DNA from: Coniochaeta sp. PMI_546 | Lineage: Eukaryota; Ascomycota; Sordariomycetes; Coniochaetales; Coniochaetaceae | Reading direction: 5' to 3' | NCBI GenBank assembly: GCA_021432605.1 | Contig: MU271147.1 | Location: 372,001 to 436,000 of the forward strand | Length of the DNA stretch: 64,000 bases | In this document: positions 1 to 13,886 of the stretch, piece after piece | Layout: every line of letters begins with the position of its first letter | Position numbering within the stretch: position 1 is the first letter of the stretch | The notes under the pieces: generated by a model | Told to the model about the DNA's origin: nothing | The model's database searches: none | Seen by the model: the letters and a program-made list of their open reading frames with translations, nothing else | Position numbers and translations under genes: made by a program

Positions 1-496
1 ATCGCCGTAGGGCGCGTATTCCAGGCGAAGAGAATTGATGCCAGGATGCACCTCTTCAAGGCCGTAGCAATGTAGGATGTGAGGATGCTCGCCCAGGTGC
101 TTGTATAAGAACGCCTCCCGAGCTAATTCTTTCTCGCTTTCGTGTTGGCACCAGGCGCGGCATTTGCCACCTTCCCACACCTGATAGCCTTTCAAGGCCG
201 TTTTCTTGTCGGGAGAGGAGATGAAACAGCTACCGCCTAACCCGACGATCGACCACCACATTCTCAGAAGCTGGCAGTCGACTCTTGCCCTGTAACCGAG
301 CGAGTTTGACTTTGTAACAATTATTGAGAAGACCAGTCTGATGACGATCGCGGTAGTAGCTGACTTTTGGCCTTGTGGACGCTCGTTTCGCGGCTGGCTG
401 GCGTTGTGGTTTGGATAGCCGGACGGGTCGGTGAAGCGACTCGTATCTGTTTGTGGAATATGTGCTAGTGGCCTCAGGGTGGGGCAACAAATGCAT
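1..496 (-). pseudogene. Fungal protein kinase-like gene, N-terminal part, cut by the window edge
   Basis: Reverse-strand translation near the edge gives a kinase N-lobe: a glycine-rich loop (VGLGGSCFI), a lysine strand (TALKGYQVW), a helix with EKELAREAFLYKHLGEHPHI and a hinge region ending LEYAPYGD at the edge. Upstream, from the ATG at 496, another frame reads about 80 residues ending LPASENVVV, which is where related fungal kinases join the Gly loop. The two frames are offset by one base near position 255, so either there is a 1-nt frameshift, a base error, or a short intron I cannot place. The C-lobe lies outside the window. Kinase identity is clear from motifs; whether the gene is intact is not. 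Confidence 0.6.
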
Positions 497-1570
497 TTCT
501 TCCCCCGCTTGCTGTGCCTACTATGTACCTTAGGTACCTTATGTCTCTCGCCTTCAGCTGCCCTCATAACCTAAGGAACCCAAATGCCGCGCCATACTGA
601 TTTTGACCAACTCGCCATTCCCCTCTAGGAACCAAAAGCAAGTAAGTCCTTATGGATACAGTTTCCTCTTATATACTAGTTTGAGGTCTCTGTATATTCA
701 TGAGATCCCAATTATAACTTGGTGTTGAATGCAATGATATTGCATAGCAGGTCAACTTGCTACGAGCTAGGAATCGGCGAGGTGTTCTGTGACCAGCTTT
801 CGCTGCCCTCCCAAGGCCTTCCGAGCGCCTTCGTGTTTAGTGACCATCACTCTGTCTCTCCTACGACGTCCCTACACTGGGCTGTGACAAAGGTCATGGA
901 ATTGCCGGAAATACTTGAGATAGAGAGAAACTTATGCTCCCCCAATCAGGAAGCAATATACAATCGTTTTATTCTGGTCAATGAAGAGCAGGGCAGCTGA
1001 TCTACGGAGTACCACAGTTGTCGTGCGTGCGGTGAGATCTGCTTCAGACCCTCCAATAATCAAATGATTAGAGGAAGCCATGACTATCACTAATAGTAAT
1101 AGACACACACTTGTAGGCTGCTTTCAAGTTATGTTAGTACTCAAAGCGCGATATCATGGCCACTTACGAGGCCAACACGGCACCGAACTTTGCATCGGGA
1201 ACGGGAAGGACATGAATCCTCTCAGAGGAAAGCCATTCTACATCGTTCATTATCCTAGCCCAAATGTTATGAATCTTGCAACCTTCCAGCCTTGCTTGTA
1301 TAAGCCTATCACTTCTGCTGTTTGGCCAGCATATAAATATCTCTTTCCGCACTCCCCAAGAGACTACCTCACGACTATGAAGTGCATAGGCTGACCGCTT
1401 GAGGCAACTTCACCTTGGTACTCTTCCTCTTTTCTGCTTTGATTAAAAGGAACTATCACTTGTCCAGCTGTTCGAAAGAAGACACCCTAGCGATTCAGAC
1501 CGGCAGCCCCACGAGATTCAGGGAGCGCATCGACCGCTTCACTGTACGTCCGCGCCAGCCCAGTCGTGCC
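497..1570. other. Intergenic, no supported gene
   Basis: Short open frames occur on both strands (for example 719-1000 and 1080-1394 on the plus strand), but none shows a domain, a convincing codon pattern or introns. I see nothing else here beyond the likely 5' regions of the two flanking genes. Confidence 0.5.
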
Positions 1571-2472
1571 ATGGTCCCAGACAGCACGTCTGTAGAGATG
1601 TCTGCGAGCACCCAGCCCAACAATTCGAATCCTCCAGTCCTGGCTGAGATCTACGACACGAAACGGTTCGGCCAGCTGCTTCACGGATCCTTCGACCCAC
1701 CCATGCAAAATCTTGGCCTTGCAGCCCGATACATCGTTTCCCTTTTCCGACGGCACGGGATCCCTTTTGCCTTTCTGGGTGGTTGGGCAATCTATCTCCG
1801 AGGCGGACTGCGTACAAATCAAGATGTTGATGTAACTGTTGCCGGCAACATGGATGGCTTGAAGGCGATCATGTTACAGGAGCAGCGGTAAGCAGCCATG
1901 ACGGCCAAATGAGAATGCCCATGCTAATTAACGTCACAGCCTCTGCATCCCACAGACTCACGAGGATACCACGATTAAAGTCTTTGTCCATACCGGGGGG
2001 AATTGGGATCCGAGGGCCCCTGACGTGACGCTGTTCACCGTCAGCATGGATATCATAATCGGAGGTCTGGGTCTGTCATCGTCAAGATTTACTCTGCCCA
2101 GTAATACTAATGGCTAGTCTAGGACACTGGGGCATGCCACCTGATCTTCCCAACGGCACGGAGGAACTCCGGCCGGTTCCAAGCACGACACAAGGCTGTC
2201 AGGCGGTGCCAGTAATTGATCTTTACTGCCAGATCACGTCCAAGCTCAGCACACATTACATTCGGCGGGACATTAACGGGGGCAGCGACTATACCGATCT
2301 CGAGTTTCTTGTCCGCCGGTACCCAGCAGAGATCTCCATCATGCGACACTATCTCGACGTGGAACACAAGCGGGCTTTCTTCACCGACTTTGCGGCTGAA
2401 AATGACCTTAATTCCACTAGATTCTTGTCACGCACCCTTGGATTGTCCCAGGAGGACATCGATGCAACTTAA
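1571..2472 (+). CDS. Nucleotidyltransferase-fold protein
   Basis: Three exons, 1571-1887, 1940-2064 and 2123-2472, join in phase to about 263 residues. The ATG at 1571 sits in a good fungal start context (gccATGg); an in-frame frame extends upstream but looks non-coding. Exon 1 encodes the nucleotidyltransferase signature: a GGW turn followed by DVDV (FLGGWAIYLRGG...NQDVDVTV), the hG[GS]..Dh[DE]h pattern that binds metal and NTP in the pol-beta superfamily. A second acidic strand (VSMDIIIGG) follows at the end of exon 2. Such stand-alone fungal proteins are of unknown substrate. Intron 1 has a CTAATTAACG branch-like stretch and ends CACAG; intron 2 ends CTAG. Function beyond the fold is not known. 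Confidence 0.75.
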
Positions 2473-3189
2473 GTGTATTGCGGTATTGCGAGACTCCTCT
2501 GTGCGCATTGCCAAAGCAGTGGTGACCATAGAGTACTAGATTTGGCACAATACATGCTTTTAAACATCGATCCTTAACTACACTCCCGCGGCTAAAGCCA
2601 GGGATCCGGTGAACCAAGCAGCCAGAAACGTGTTGCAAAAAGAGAACTGGGAGTTGTCCATCCCCGGTCTGAAGGACTTGGTCGGCACCGCCCTTTCCCA
2701 CACTTCCCTTTTTCGAACTGGTTTTATAGGAACACTACCGCGCCAAACCACGTTTCCGTGGATTCCACTATTGCCTTGTTCTTCAAGCGAGCCCATGTAA
2801 TGTCATTGGTGCCGTCCAAAGCCAAGTGGTCAGCTCCCATCTCCCTTGACACGTCGATACTATCAATGACATCAAACAGAGACGTTCTATCACCTGCTTC
2901 AAGGAAACTCTGTATAAAAATATGGAGCTCTGGATACGGTAGGCATTAAGAAGATCAACGATAATTGAGCGTAGCTCAACACCTTTTTTCGTTCCTCATA
3001 ACCTATACGTCACTTTCTAAGCGCTTATATCGTCTCTCACGGCTGACTTGACTTTGATTCATAAGTGGTGTTGCAGTGCTACACATGCAGCGTTACACGA
3101 GATGATGTGATTTGGAAGCAGTCGACGTTGTAATTATATGGAACCACGAAGACTACACACCGTCGTACAGCACCGCAAACACACCATAC
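2473..3189. other. Intergenic, possible coding remnant
   Basis: A plus-strand frame around 2578-2800 reads like diverged coding sequence (NQAARNVLQKENWELSIPGL) but has no recognisable domain and is short. I do not call a gene. Confidence 0.3.
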
Positions 3190-6100
3190 CTATTGTCCAC
3201 CATCGTACCCTTGTTCCAACCAGGATGCCAAGAACTCCGCGTCATCATCCTCAGGCTGCCCGGAATGGTGCGGTCCTGACCACGAACCAGGCAGCAAAGC
3301 CTCCAGCTCCTCCGCCTCCGTGCTGGGCATCGGTGGTTCCGCTTCGGAGTCCTGGCCACCATCGCCCAGCCAAAACTCGCCAGAATGGTCGGCCGCGGTT
3401 CGGTCCAGTGCTTGGGCCTGATTGAGAAGTCGAGAGATAGAATCCACTCCCTGGTCACTCCCGAGCGGGGAGTCGTTCCAACTCTGTTCAGGTTCTTGGT
3501 TGGTGGGTGTCATTCCGAAAAAGTGTTCTGGTAATGGGTCTAACATGACACTGTCCATGGCCATCAGCTCGGAGTCTTGGTCGTCCGCGGGGCCATCTTC
3601 CATGTCAGGATGTGGGATTTGTTCCATTGCGGTGGTGCGATTCAAGGTCTTTGGGATAGTTGAGCTATGGCTGGTCGGGTCGCAGAGCAGGGCGGGCGTC
3701 ACGTCTAACGAATCGCGCGAGAAGAGCTCTTGTATGCTGCTGGGAAAATCCGCTTCTTTGGGCAGGCGGCCCTTGCTGAAGCTTAGGTCCATCGTCATCG
3801 CCAGTTTCAAATACAGAGAGGGCTGGAAGCACAGGACCTCTGTCCAGTTGTGCGGGCGCGGCGTTGTCGGCTCCTGCATTGCTTCGCGGGGCAGTGTCTC
3901 GACTTCCGCCATGCCCCTGAGTTGAGGCGAGTTCAGCATGGCCTTGATTGTCTCGCCGACCCATTCGACTCCATCGTACTGCGTGTCGAAGATTCTCATG
4001 ACCTCGATAAGCCCATCAAGCTGGACACTCGATGTTCTTGAGGAGAGTCTGACGTCCATGATATGGAGTGCCAGTGGTAACGCTGTGCATGCGATACTAA
4101 GCTCAAGGTTCCGTGTTAGCAATACCCTCATCCCTCCGAAACCGCACTGTTATTCATAACAACTGCACATTAACAGCGAACTCACGCAGTCGTGGGTAGA
4201 TATATATGCAAGTTGTCTTTGCTCAACGACTTCAAGCATTCTGTGATCTCAGCCGCTGCGTCTCGGAGCTCAGAGTGGCTTTCGAGGTCCGCCTTCTGGT
4301 GGGATTTGGCCTTGACGATGGATGCAATTGCATTCTGCAAGATCTGAAAGTGGCAGATTGCCACTCGTGACGAGCTGTCAGAGAGAGCAGTGTTAGCAGG
4401 CAGTAATCATCTACCGGGGCTGTGAGACTATAGCTCTGACTCACTGGTAATAAATGTACATCAGGTTTGTGAAGAGCTTAAGTGAATCGTGCGATGCTTT
4501 TTGGCTTGTTGACATGGGATAATCCGGATCTGGCAACTCGAGCTCCTTCACCGACGCCTTTTGATACCAGCGACTCAGGGCCAGCTTGGATCTTCCAACC
4601 TTGGCAAGGTCATCGGCGTTTGCAAGTTGATCCCAGGTTGCGCCCCTGTCGAATGGAAAGATGAGAGTGCCGGCATCTGTGATCGTCAGGCACATATCTG
4701 TAAGTTGTGTGAAGAGCTCGATCAGGGAGCGCTTGGTCGCCGGGCTATAGACCCTGGACCCGTATACTTCGTCCTCCATGTCAGCAGGTGACAGGACGGA
4801 GGAGTGGTCTAGGTCGAAGTGCGTCCGGGTGATCTGGATATTGCGCCGCAAGCAGAATGACAAGATACGATCCCTCACGATGCAACAGCACCATAGGCGT
4901 CTAAGCAGGTTCTGCCTGCGCTTCTCGGCGGGGGATTTGGCCAAGCGCGGATTTGGAGGGCTGACTCGTAGGTGTGCTCCGGCATTCTCGGCATGTTCGA
5001 TGGCAACCCGAAGCCACGCGGTATTTGGCCTACTCACATGCCCGCTGAGAGAGGGCGACCAGTAAGAGAGCAGCAGGGCTGCTTGTGAGAGATGCAGCGG
5101 CAGAGATTCCGAATCATGGTCAAACAAGAGTTTCGCCCGACGGTATAACATCCGTCGTGCCACGCGTGTGCTGGGGAATCCCAGAGACCGGATGGTCTCC
5201 AGTGGCACGAAGCTGCAAGAAGCAAAGAGCATTGCTTGGAAGACGACCAAAGGTATCACAAAGTCTGGTCGCCTTGTTGCGCCTCCTCTGCTGTCCCTAT
5301 CGCGGTAGGCTGTCCAGAACTCGGCTTCGTTGATCAGGGGGAGGAACGGGTGGACGTGAAGGAAGTATTCCTTGACGAACACGTCGAGCAGGCGAGGGAT
5401 GGGCACTCTGAAGCAGCCTTGCATGTCGATGAAATTGACGTCCTGAGGTGGCATTCGGGTTATGTTGGATACAGACAGGAACCGGAAGTGAGAATACACG
5501 ACGTCGCCGTTCGGGATCGCCGTCCTGTTGCTGGTCCAGATATCGACTCCGGGGGAACATCCGAGACACGTGGGCCCTAGTTCGAAAGTTGAATATCCTA
5601 CAGAACACGTTAGTTGATTGATTGGAACTCACTCTGATACCAAAGGTCGCACCATCATCATGAAAATACTGTGGCTCGACATCAATACCAGGGAACCTTT
5701 TTTGCGTCGTTCTATAAGTTGCTGGCAGGCGAAACTTGCTTGCAAAGCTCGTTCTTTCGAAAGAAAACGTCTCAGACTCAGAAAGGTCATCTCCTACTTC
5801 TATCCGTCTCGATGAGGGGTGAGACGCATCTGATTTCGACGGAGCCTCTCTGAACTGCTCCTCATATACCGACGGCGGCGAGGCCTCATCCTCCTCGACC
5901 GGATCCAGATCGATCATCTGCTTGGTTTGGTTGAGCCACCTCTTCGAGCCCCTGGAAGATGTAAGTATATGATCAGGCTGATGTGGATAGGTCGGCTGTC
6001 ACAATTTAGAAGCTCTGCTTGGTACCACGCAGGCTACCTTGTCCATGTTACAGTTGAGACAAGGCGTGCCTACAAGATACACATTGCATCGTACTTTGCG

Positions 6101-6270
6101 AGCTCGGCAGGACAGACAGGCCTCTGCACAACGGGGTTAGGCACCCAAGTCAGCACCGGTCGTACAAGAGTCAATGTAACTGCGGTGTAAGTCAGAGGCT
6201 TACTTGGAGCTCTTCTGCGTGAGACGCTGCCTGGCTTATTCTCGGGTACAGACTGGTCTTCAGGCGGCAT
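3190..6270 (-). CDS. Zn(II)2Cys6 transcription factor of the fungal-specific (PF04082) class, cluster regulator 1
   Basis: Six exons (6204-6270, 6003-6123, 5641-5951, 4445-5597, 4186-4374, 3190-4096) add up to exactly 915 codons plus stop with every phase consistent. Residues about 24-56 form the binuclear cluster: CLSCRARKVRC, eight residues, CLNC, six residues, C. The middle region carries the fungal transcription factor domain (PRLLDVFVKEYFLHVHPFLP, typical of cutinase-factor/FarA-like regulators; YRRAKLLFDHD; RRLWCCCIVRDR). The tail is acidic and Gln/Pro-rich, a likely activation domain. The last intron has a clean GCTAAC branch point. It is transcribed toward the left and lies at the end of the aromatic cluster. 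A copy of the cluster promoter element lies about 490 bp upstream of its start, so it may regulate itself as well as the enzymes (inference). Confidence 0.85.
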
Positions 6271-7365
6271 TTTGCTCGGGGAGAGGGCAGCTGTGAGCCA
6301 AGTTGAGACAAGCAAGCGAAGAACGAGAGTAGCGATGAGTCCGACGATTACTTGTCGCCAGGTTCCAAGATCTATAGTCTATACTGCCTCTCTAGGCTCT
6401 CTTAGTGTTGGTCAGACCTCGAGGTGGACTTTCCACGTCAAATGGAAAACTGCAGGGAGAAAAGTTGTCAAATCAAGCCTTGTTGGTTGTGAGGAGATAG
6501 GGCAAAGCGGGAACCGCGAGCCATGGCCGTAAGAGGTGGCATATATCGGCAGCAATCTCTATTGGACTGAAGCGTGATTGCTCAGGGGACACTATCCCTC
6601 GCATGTAGGCGTCTCAGGTACCTGTTAACCTTGTCAAGGTATCTAGGTCCCCAGTACGGACTTGGCCATGCCAGCTCCAACGGCCATACCTTAGTCATTG
6701 GTGTCACAGGCAAGACAGAAGAGATGCCGTAGGGGCGAGCGACCCCACTCCGCCAGCGGACAATTCCCCACGCCTCCGCATCTTTTCTCTCCAGGGAAGC
6801 CTCGATCGGCAGAAGTTTGATGCCCTTACGGTCTGTGGTCTACATATGGTTCCTTGCTCTAATACGTGCTGGATGTACTGTAGTGCTCCAAAAGTGACTA
6901 CACCTACAGCTGGTGGCGTTAGACAATTTTGACGGCAACTCCACGACTACGTCACAGTTCAGTTCAAGGGTCAATATCTGGGGTAAGGGCGACATTTAGC
7001 GGGGGCCTCCTGAGTCAAGATAGGCTTGGTAGCAAGATATAGACGTAGTCCTAGTATACGGCTTCCAGGAAACAATTCCGAGCAACATCCGACCATTGCT
7101 TGCCACGTTGGGGCTCTGGCGAGCTTTACTGAGTGAGAATGAATGGATCAGGTCTGTAGTAAGACCCAGGGCCTTCCGCAGTGGTCAATGTGATTACTGG
7201 TAATTAAAATCGTCCTTTTATAAGTCTTATCACCTAGCAATCTTCAAACGACTCTGCTACTTGTGGAAAAAAAACTTTATCTGCGGTCTGGTACCTAAGA
7301 ATCAATTCGGCCAAACAGCGAATAGAGACACGATGTTATTGCGTATACAATGTGGAATAACCATT
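6271..7365. other. Intergenic between regulator 1 and the vanillyl-alcohol oxidase
   Basis: Holds the promoter of the leftward regulator and the 3' region of the oxidase. No gene is visible. The only structured signal I see is the cluster element near 6757-6778. Confidence 0.5.
6757..6778 (-). promoter_or_regulatory. Cluster promoter element, copy 1 (regulator 1 promoter)
   Basis: On the minus strand the core reads GTGGGGAATTGTCCG, preceded by CGGAGGC and followed by CTGGCGGAG, so that a CCG and a CGG triplet face each other across four bases. It matches four other copies, in the other four intergenic regions of the cluster. Confidence 0.6.
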
Positions 7366-10504
<3,139 letters not shown>

Positions 10505-12508
10505 TCAGTCGAGCGCTTGTCGTCGGGTCAGCTTCACGGGAAAGTCCCGTTGGAACGAAAACCACTGGCTTGCAGTGTTCCATGGCCGTTCAGGCCTGGC
10601 GAACTCTGCCTCGAAGTTTCGGAAGAACTGTGCGATGTATTTATACATCTCTACCGTGGCAAGATGCTTCCCGACGCAGCTCCTGCTTCCCATTCCGAAC
10701 TGTAGCGTTTGTGAGCGACGGTTTTCACCTCAAATGTCCGGACAAGGCGGAGCCGGGTATACTTACAGTTGTCAGGAGCAAGCTCTGTTGTTTGATGCGC
10801 TCCTCGTCCCCCGGACACTGGGCAATCCACCTCTCCGGGCGGAACACGTCGGCATCGGGCCCGAAAATCTCCTTGGACCGGTTCATGCTGCGTGGGCTGA
10901 TCCCGCAGATAGTTCCTTTCTTGATGAAGTACGGTCCAAGCTGCACACCTTCAGGAGGAACATATCGTGGAAGCTGGTATTGGATGGACGGGTGAAGTCT
11001 GGTGCTCTCGGTGATGACGGCTGAAAGATACGGGAGCTTCTCGACTTCCTTGAAGGTGAAGTCTCGCGCTTCAGCGTCCAACCCTGAGCTCTTGTACGCC
11101 TGGTCAAGTTCCTGCTGTAGCTTCTTCTGGACCCTCGAATTGCCTATGATATAACCAAGATTCGCGAGGATGCCAATGGCTGTAGTATCTATACCGTGTG
11201 TTAATGTAGGGGTCAGGTTACTTATGTACAACGACAGAGTCACGGCAGTAGATTAGCGACAGGAGTCGTATCTTGAGCTTTAGACACGGTGGGATTGGTC
11301 GTCGAAAAGACAAGAAATGTACATACCAGCACCGGCACTGTAATCGAGTTAGCGACTCAAAATCTGTAAAGATCGTAACGGCGCATGGTTGGAAGCCATG
11401 ACAGAACGTTATGATGATGATGTGGGCCGAGGAGGGAAAGATGATGTAGAATACAACGTACCCAAGGATGTTCACACCTTCGATCATGACATCTGCTTTC
11501 TTCACCGGTTGTCCACTGGGATCCTTCGCTTCGATGAAATGCTGAAGCATGTCTCTTCTGGCGTCGCCTAATCCGTTGCGCATTCTTTCGTCGACACGGC
11601 GCTCAAGCCACTCGAGGAAGACGTCAAAGGCGTTGAGTCTCTGACCACCGAACTTCTTGACCAACCATTTCGACACGGGGTTGTTGAACCACAAGGTCTG
11701 GAGAGGGACGTTTCCCATGTTGGCCATGACCCAGAAGCCGTCGTGGATAGAGCGGATGATGCCGTCAATATCTCTTCCCTCCTCAAGGAATCCGATCATG
11801 CCACCCATGGCGAGCTGCCCAACCACATCGAATGTGAAGTAGTTGGCCCACTGGTCCATGCGGACCACTTGGCCGCTGTCGGCAAAGCCCCCGAGCCGTC
11901 GCAGATTCAGGTCTAGGACCTCTTGCACAAGCGGCTCCATGGCGAGGATTGAGGTCATCGAATACGCGCCCGAGACTCTGGATCGAAGGTGGCGGTGCAC
12001 CTTGATGTCGGTAGCCGCGAAAAAGCTGACTGTCATATTCGGGACTATCCATGTATCATACCAGCTCGTCTGGAAGACGTGGAGCACCTCGGGTCAGCTA
12101 CAAGTCATGCAACAAAACGGGGCAAATAGCTCGAGATACCTTGAGGACCTGCCTGCCATGACCATAGAGGCTCTTCAGCCCTGCCTCGTCGACAAAGCTG
12201 AGCTCGTTAGGGGCAATCCGCACCACATTGCCGTACTTTGCATGCACTTCAACACAGTCGTCGTGCCAGGTGCCGCGAAAGTATTTGTGGTTTCTCCAGG
12301 TCTGGCCGAGTTTGGCGAGCAGCGGCCCAGGGACGTTCCGTAGAGGGTGGAAGAACAGGTTGTACACTGCTTCCAGCAGCAGATAGCCGAGAATGATTAG
12401 AAGCACATGACTCATAGTTACGTGTTTGAGTAGTTGATGACGAACAGGCGAGTCCTGCTGGACGTCCAAGTAGGAGGAGGGGAGCGGCTGTGGCGAGCTC
12501 GATTCCAT
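10505..12508 (-). CDS. Cytochrome P450 monooxygenase, pisatin demethylase-like
   Basis: Five exons (12140-12508, 11462-12069, 11327-11337, 10767-11188, 10505-10699) give 534 residues with all phases consistent. Visible parts: an N-terminal membrane anchor (SHVLLIILGYLLLEAVYN) followed by the proline-rich hinge (HPLRNVPGP); the I-helix AGADTTA; the K-helix ExxR (ESTR); the PERF-like segment (FRPERW); and the heme loop FGMGSRSCVG with the Cys ligand near residue 478. An 11-nt micro-exon supplies the start of the I-helix motif. Either of two Mets could be the start; the first is taken. The class includes O-demethylases and benzoate-type hydroxylases. Beside a vanillyl-alcohol oxidase, O-demethylation or ring hydroxylation of a methoxyphenol is a reasonable guess. 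It would sit in the ER membrane. Confidence 0.9.
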
Positions 12509-13865
12509 TGTCGGGCAAAGGGTGACTGGGCTGGTTTCTCGAAACAGTACAGGACGACCAGAATATCAGAGACAGAGGTGTCCAATTGTCGTGTTGACTG
12601 GGAAGCGTGTGGTTATGTCGAACCTGCAACGTCAACAATCGGGGGTGGATATCAGATATATCTGTAGCTATATACTACTAGGCATTCCCAGACGTATTAT
12701 GCTTGTCCGCCATGACACTTGGACCCAGACACGCCAGCCCCATCACATTTGCTGTTATTATTATGCCTTGATTTTGTCTCATCACGAAGTACCTGTGCAT
12801 ACTACCAAGTATACTACTACCTATCTCTCTAGCCTTTGTCGTGCGGGACCTGAGTTGTGATTGGGTGAAATGTAGGACGCGATGATGGATGTTGGAGTAA
12901 GGTGTCGCTGAAAGCGTGATTGGTTAGGGCCGCAATGGGCACTCCTGAAAGGGACGACTTGCCAGCCGCACAGCCCGCAGTGCCATATCCGGGCTGGGGC
13001 ATGGAGGTGGGGAATTTTCCGCCGCGGGGTTGCGGGGTGATGATTACTTCCGCAGCCAAGGAGGAGTACTGATGCTCATGAACTGACACGGTACTCATAC
13101 AGTACCAGTGGGCAAAGGACATCACTGACCCTGCTGACACACAAGGAACGCTAGTATACTGTGTACGTGTGTATCCAGACATACTCGCTTCGTAGTGCCA
13201 CCTCTTGCATGCCGGGTGAGGAGTTGCCGTATACCCAAGGATGCAATCCGGCGCCCCAGCCAAGCTCCTTTGAGAGTCGGGATCCCCAGCTGTCCCATCA
13301 TACTGTGCGTACTAGAGCTTGCAGTACTTTGATCCAGTCTAGTGTAGGGTTCCCACATCCGTCGCCACTCCAGCCGCAGCCAAGGCAGGTGAACCGTCAA
13401 ACCTTCGCCGGCATCTTGACGGCCAGTCTTCACCACGTCGCCCACAATGCTTTAGAGACGCGTCCTGTGCCAGCTCTGGAACCCGCCCTTGTATTTTTTC
13501 TCTTGTCATGAGATGACTCAGCTGAAGCATGCAGACTCGCGGACCTTGCTTTAACTTATCGATCGATGAAGCGAACCCAACATATCAGACACCGAATACG
13601 CAGCGCCCTCCTGATTTGCTCACCCGAAAGAAATGGAGCATACCAAGCTTCAGTGTCATGCCTGTTACCGTATCTTCACAAGAGTGGGTAAGTAATGCTG
13701 GATGTCCTAGGTTTGCCATGCGGCGAGCGATTACTGACGAGCTCAGAACACCTGCAACGACATCTCCTTTCACGTACGCAATATCCCCAAACTCATCTCT
13801 AATAGGGGGCCTTTCATAGTCGTCTGTCTATTCACGGATTCCCTGACGCAAACATGAAGCCCTTT
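12509..13865. other. Divergent intergenic region between the P450 and regulator 2
   Basis: About 1.3 kb. The plus-strand frame 13529-13819 shows no domain. A perfect TACTAAC branch-point consensus near 13871 followed by CAAG suggests that an upstream, still unplaced first exon of regulator 2 lies in this stretch. Confidence 0.45.
13003..13021 (+). promoter_or_regulatory. Cluster promoter element, copy 3 (P450 / regulator 2 divergent promoter)
   Basis: Reads GGAGGTGGGGAATTTTCCG, followed by CCGCGG. It lies about 495 bp upstream of the P450 start and about 0.9 kb before the first recognised exon of regulator 2. Confidence 0.65.
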
Positions 13866-13886
13866 CTTCCATACTAACACCCTGAT

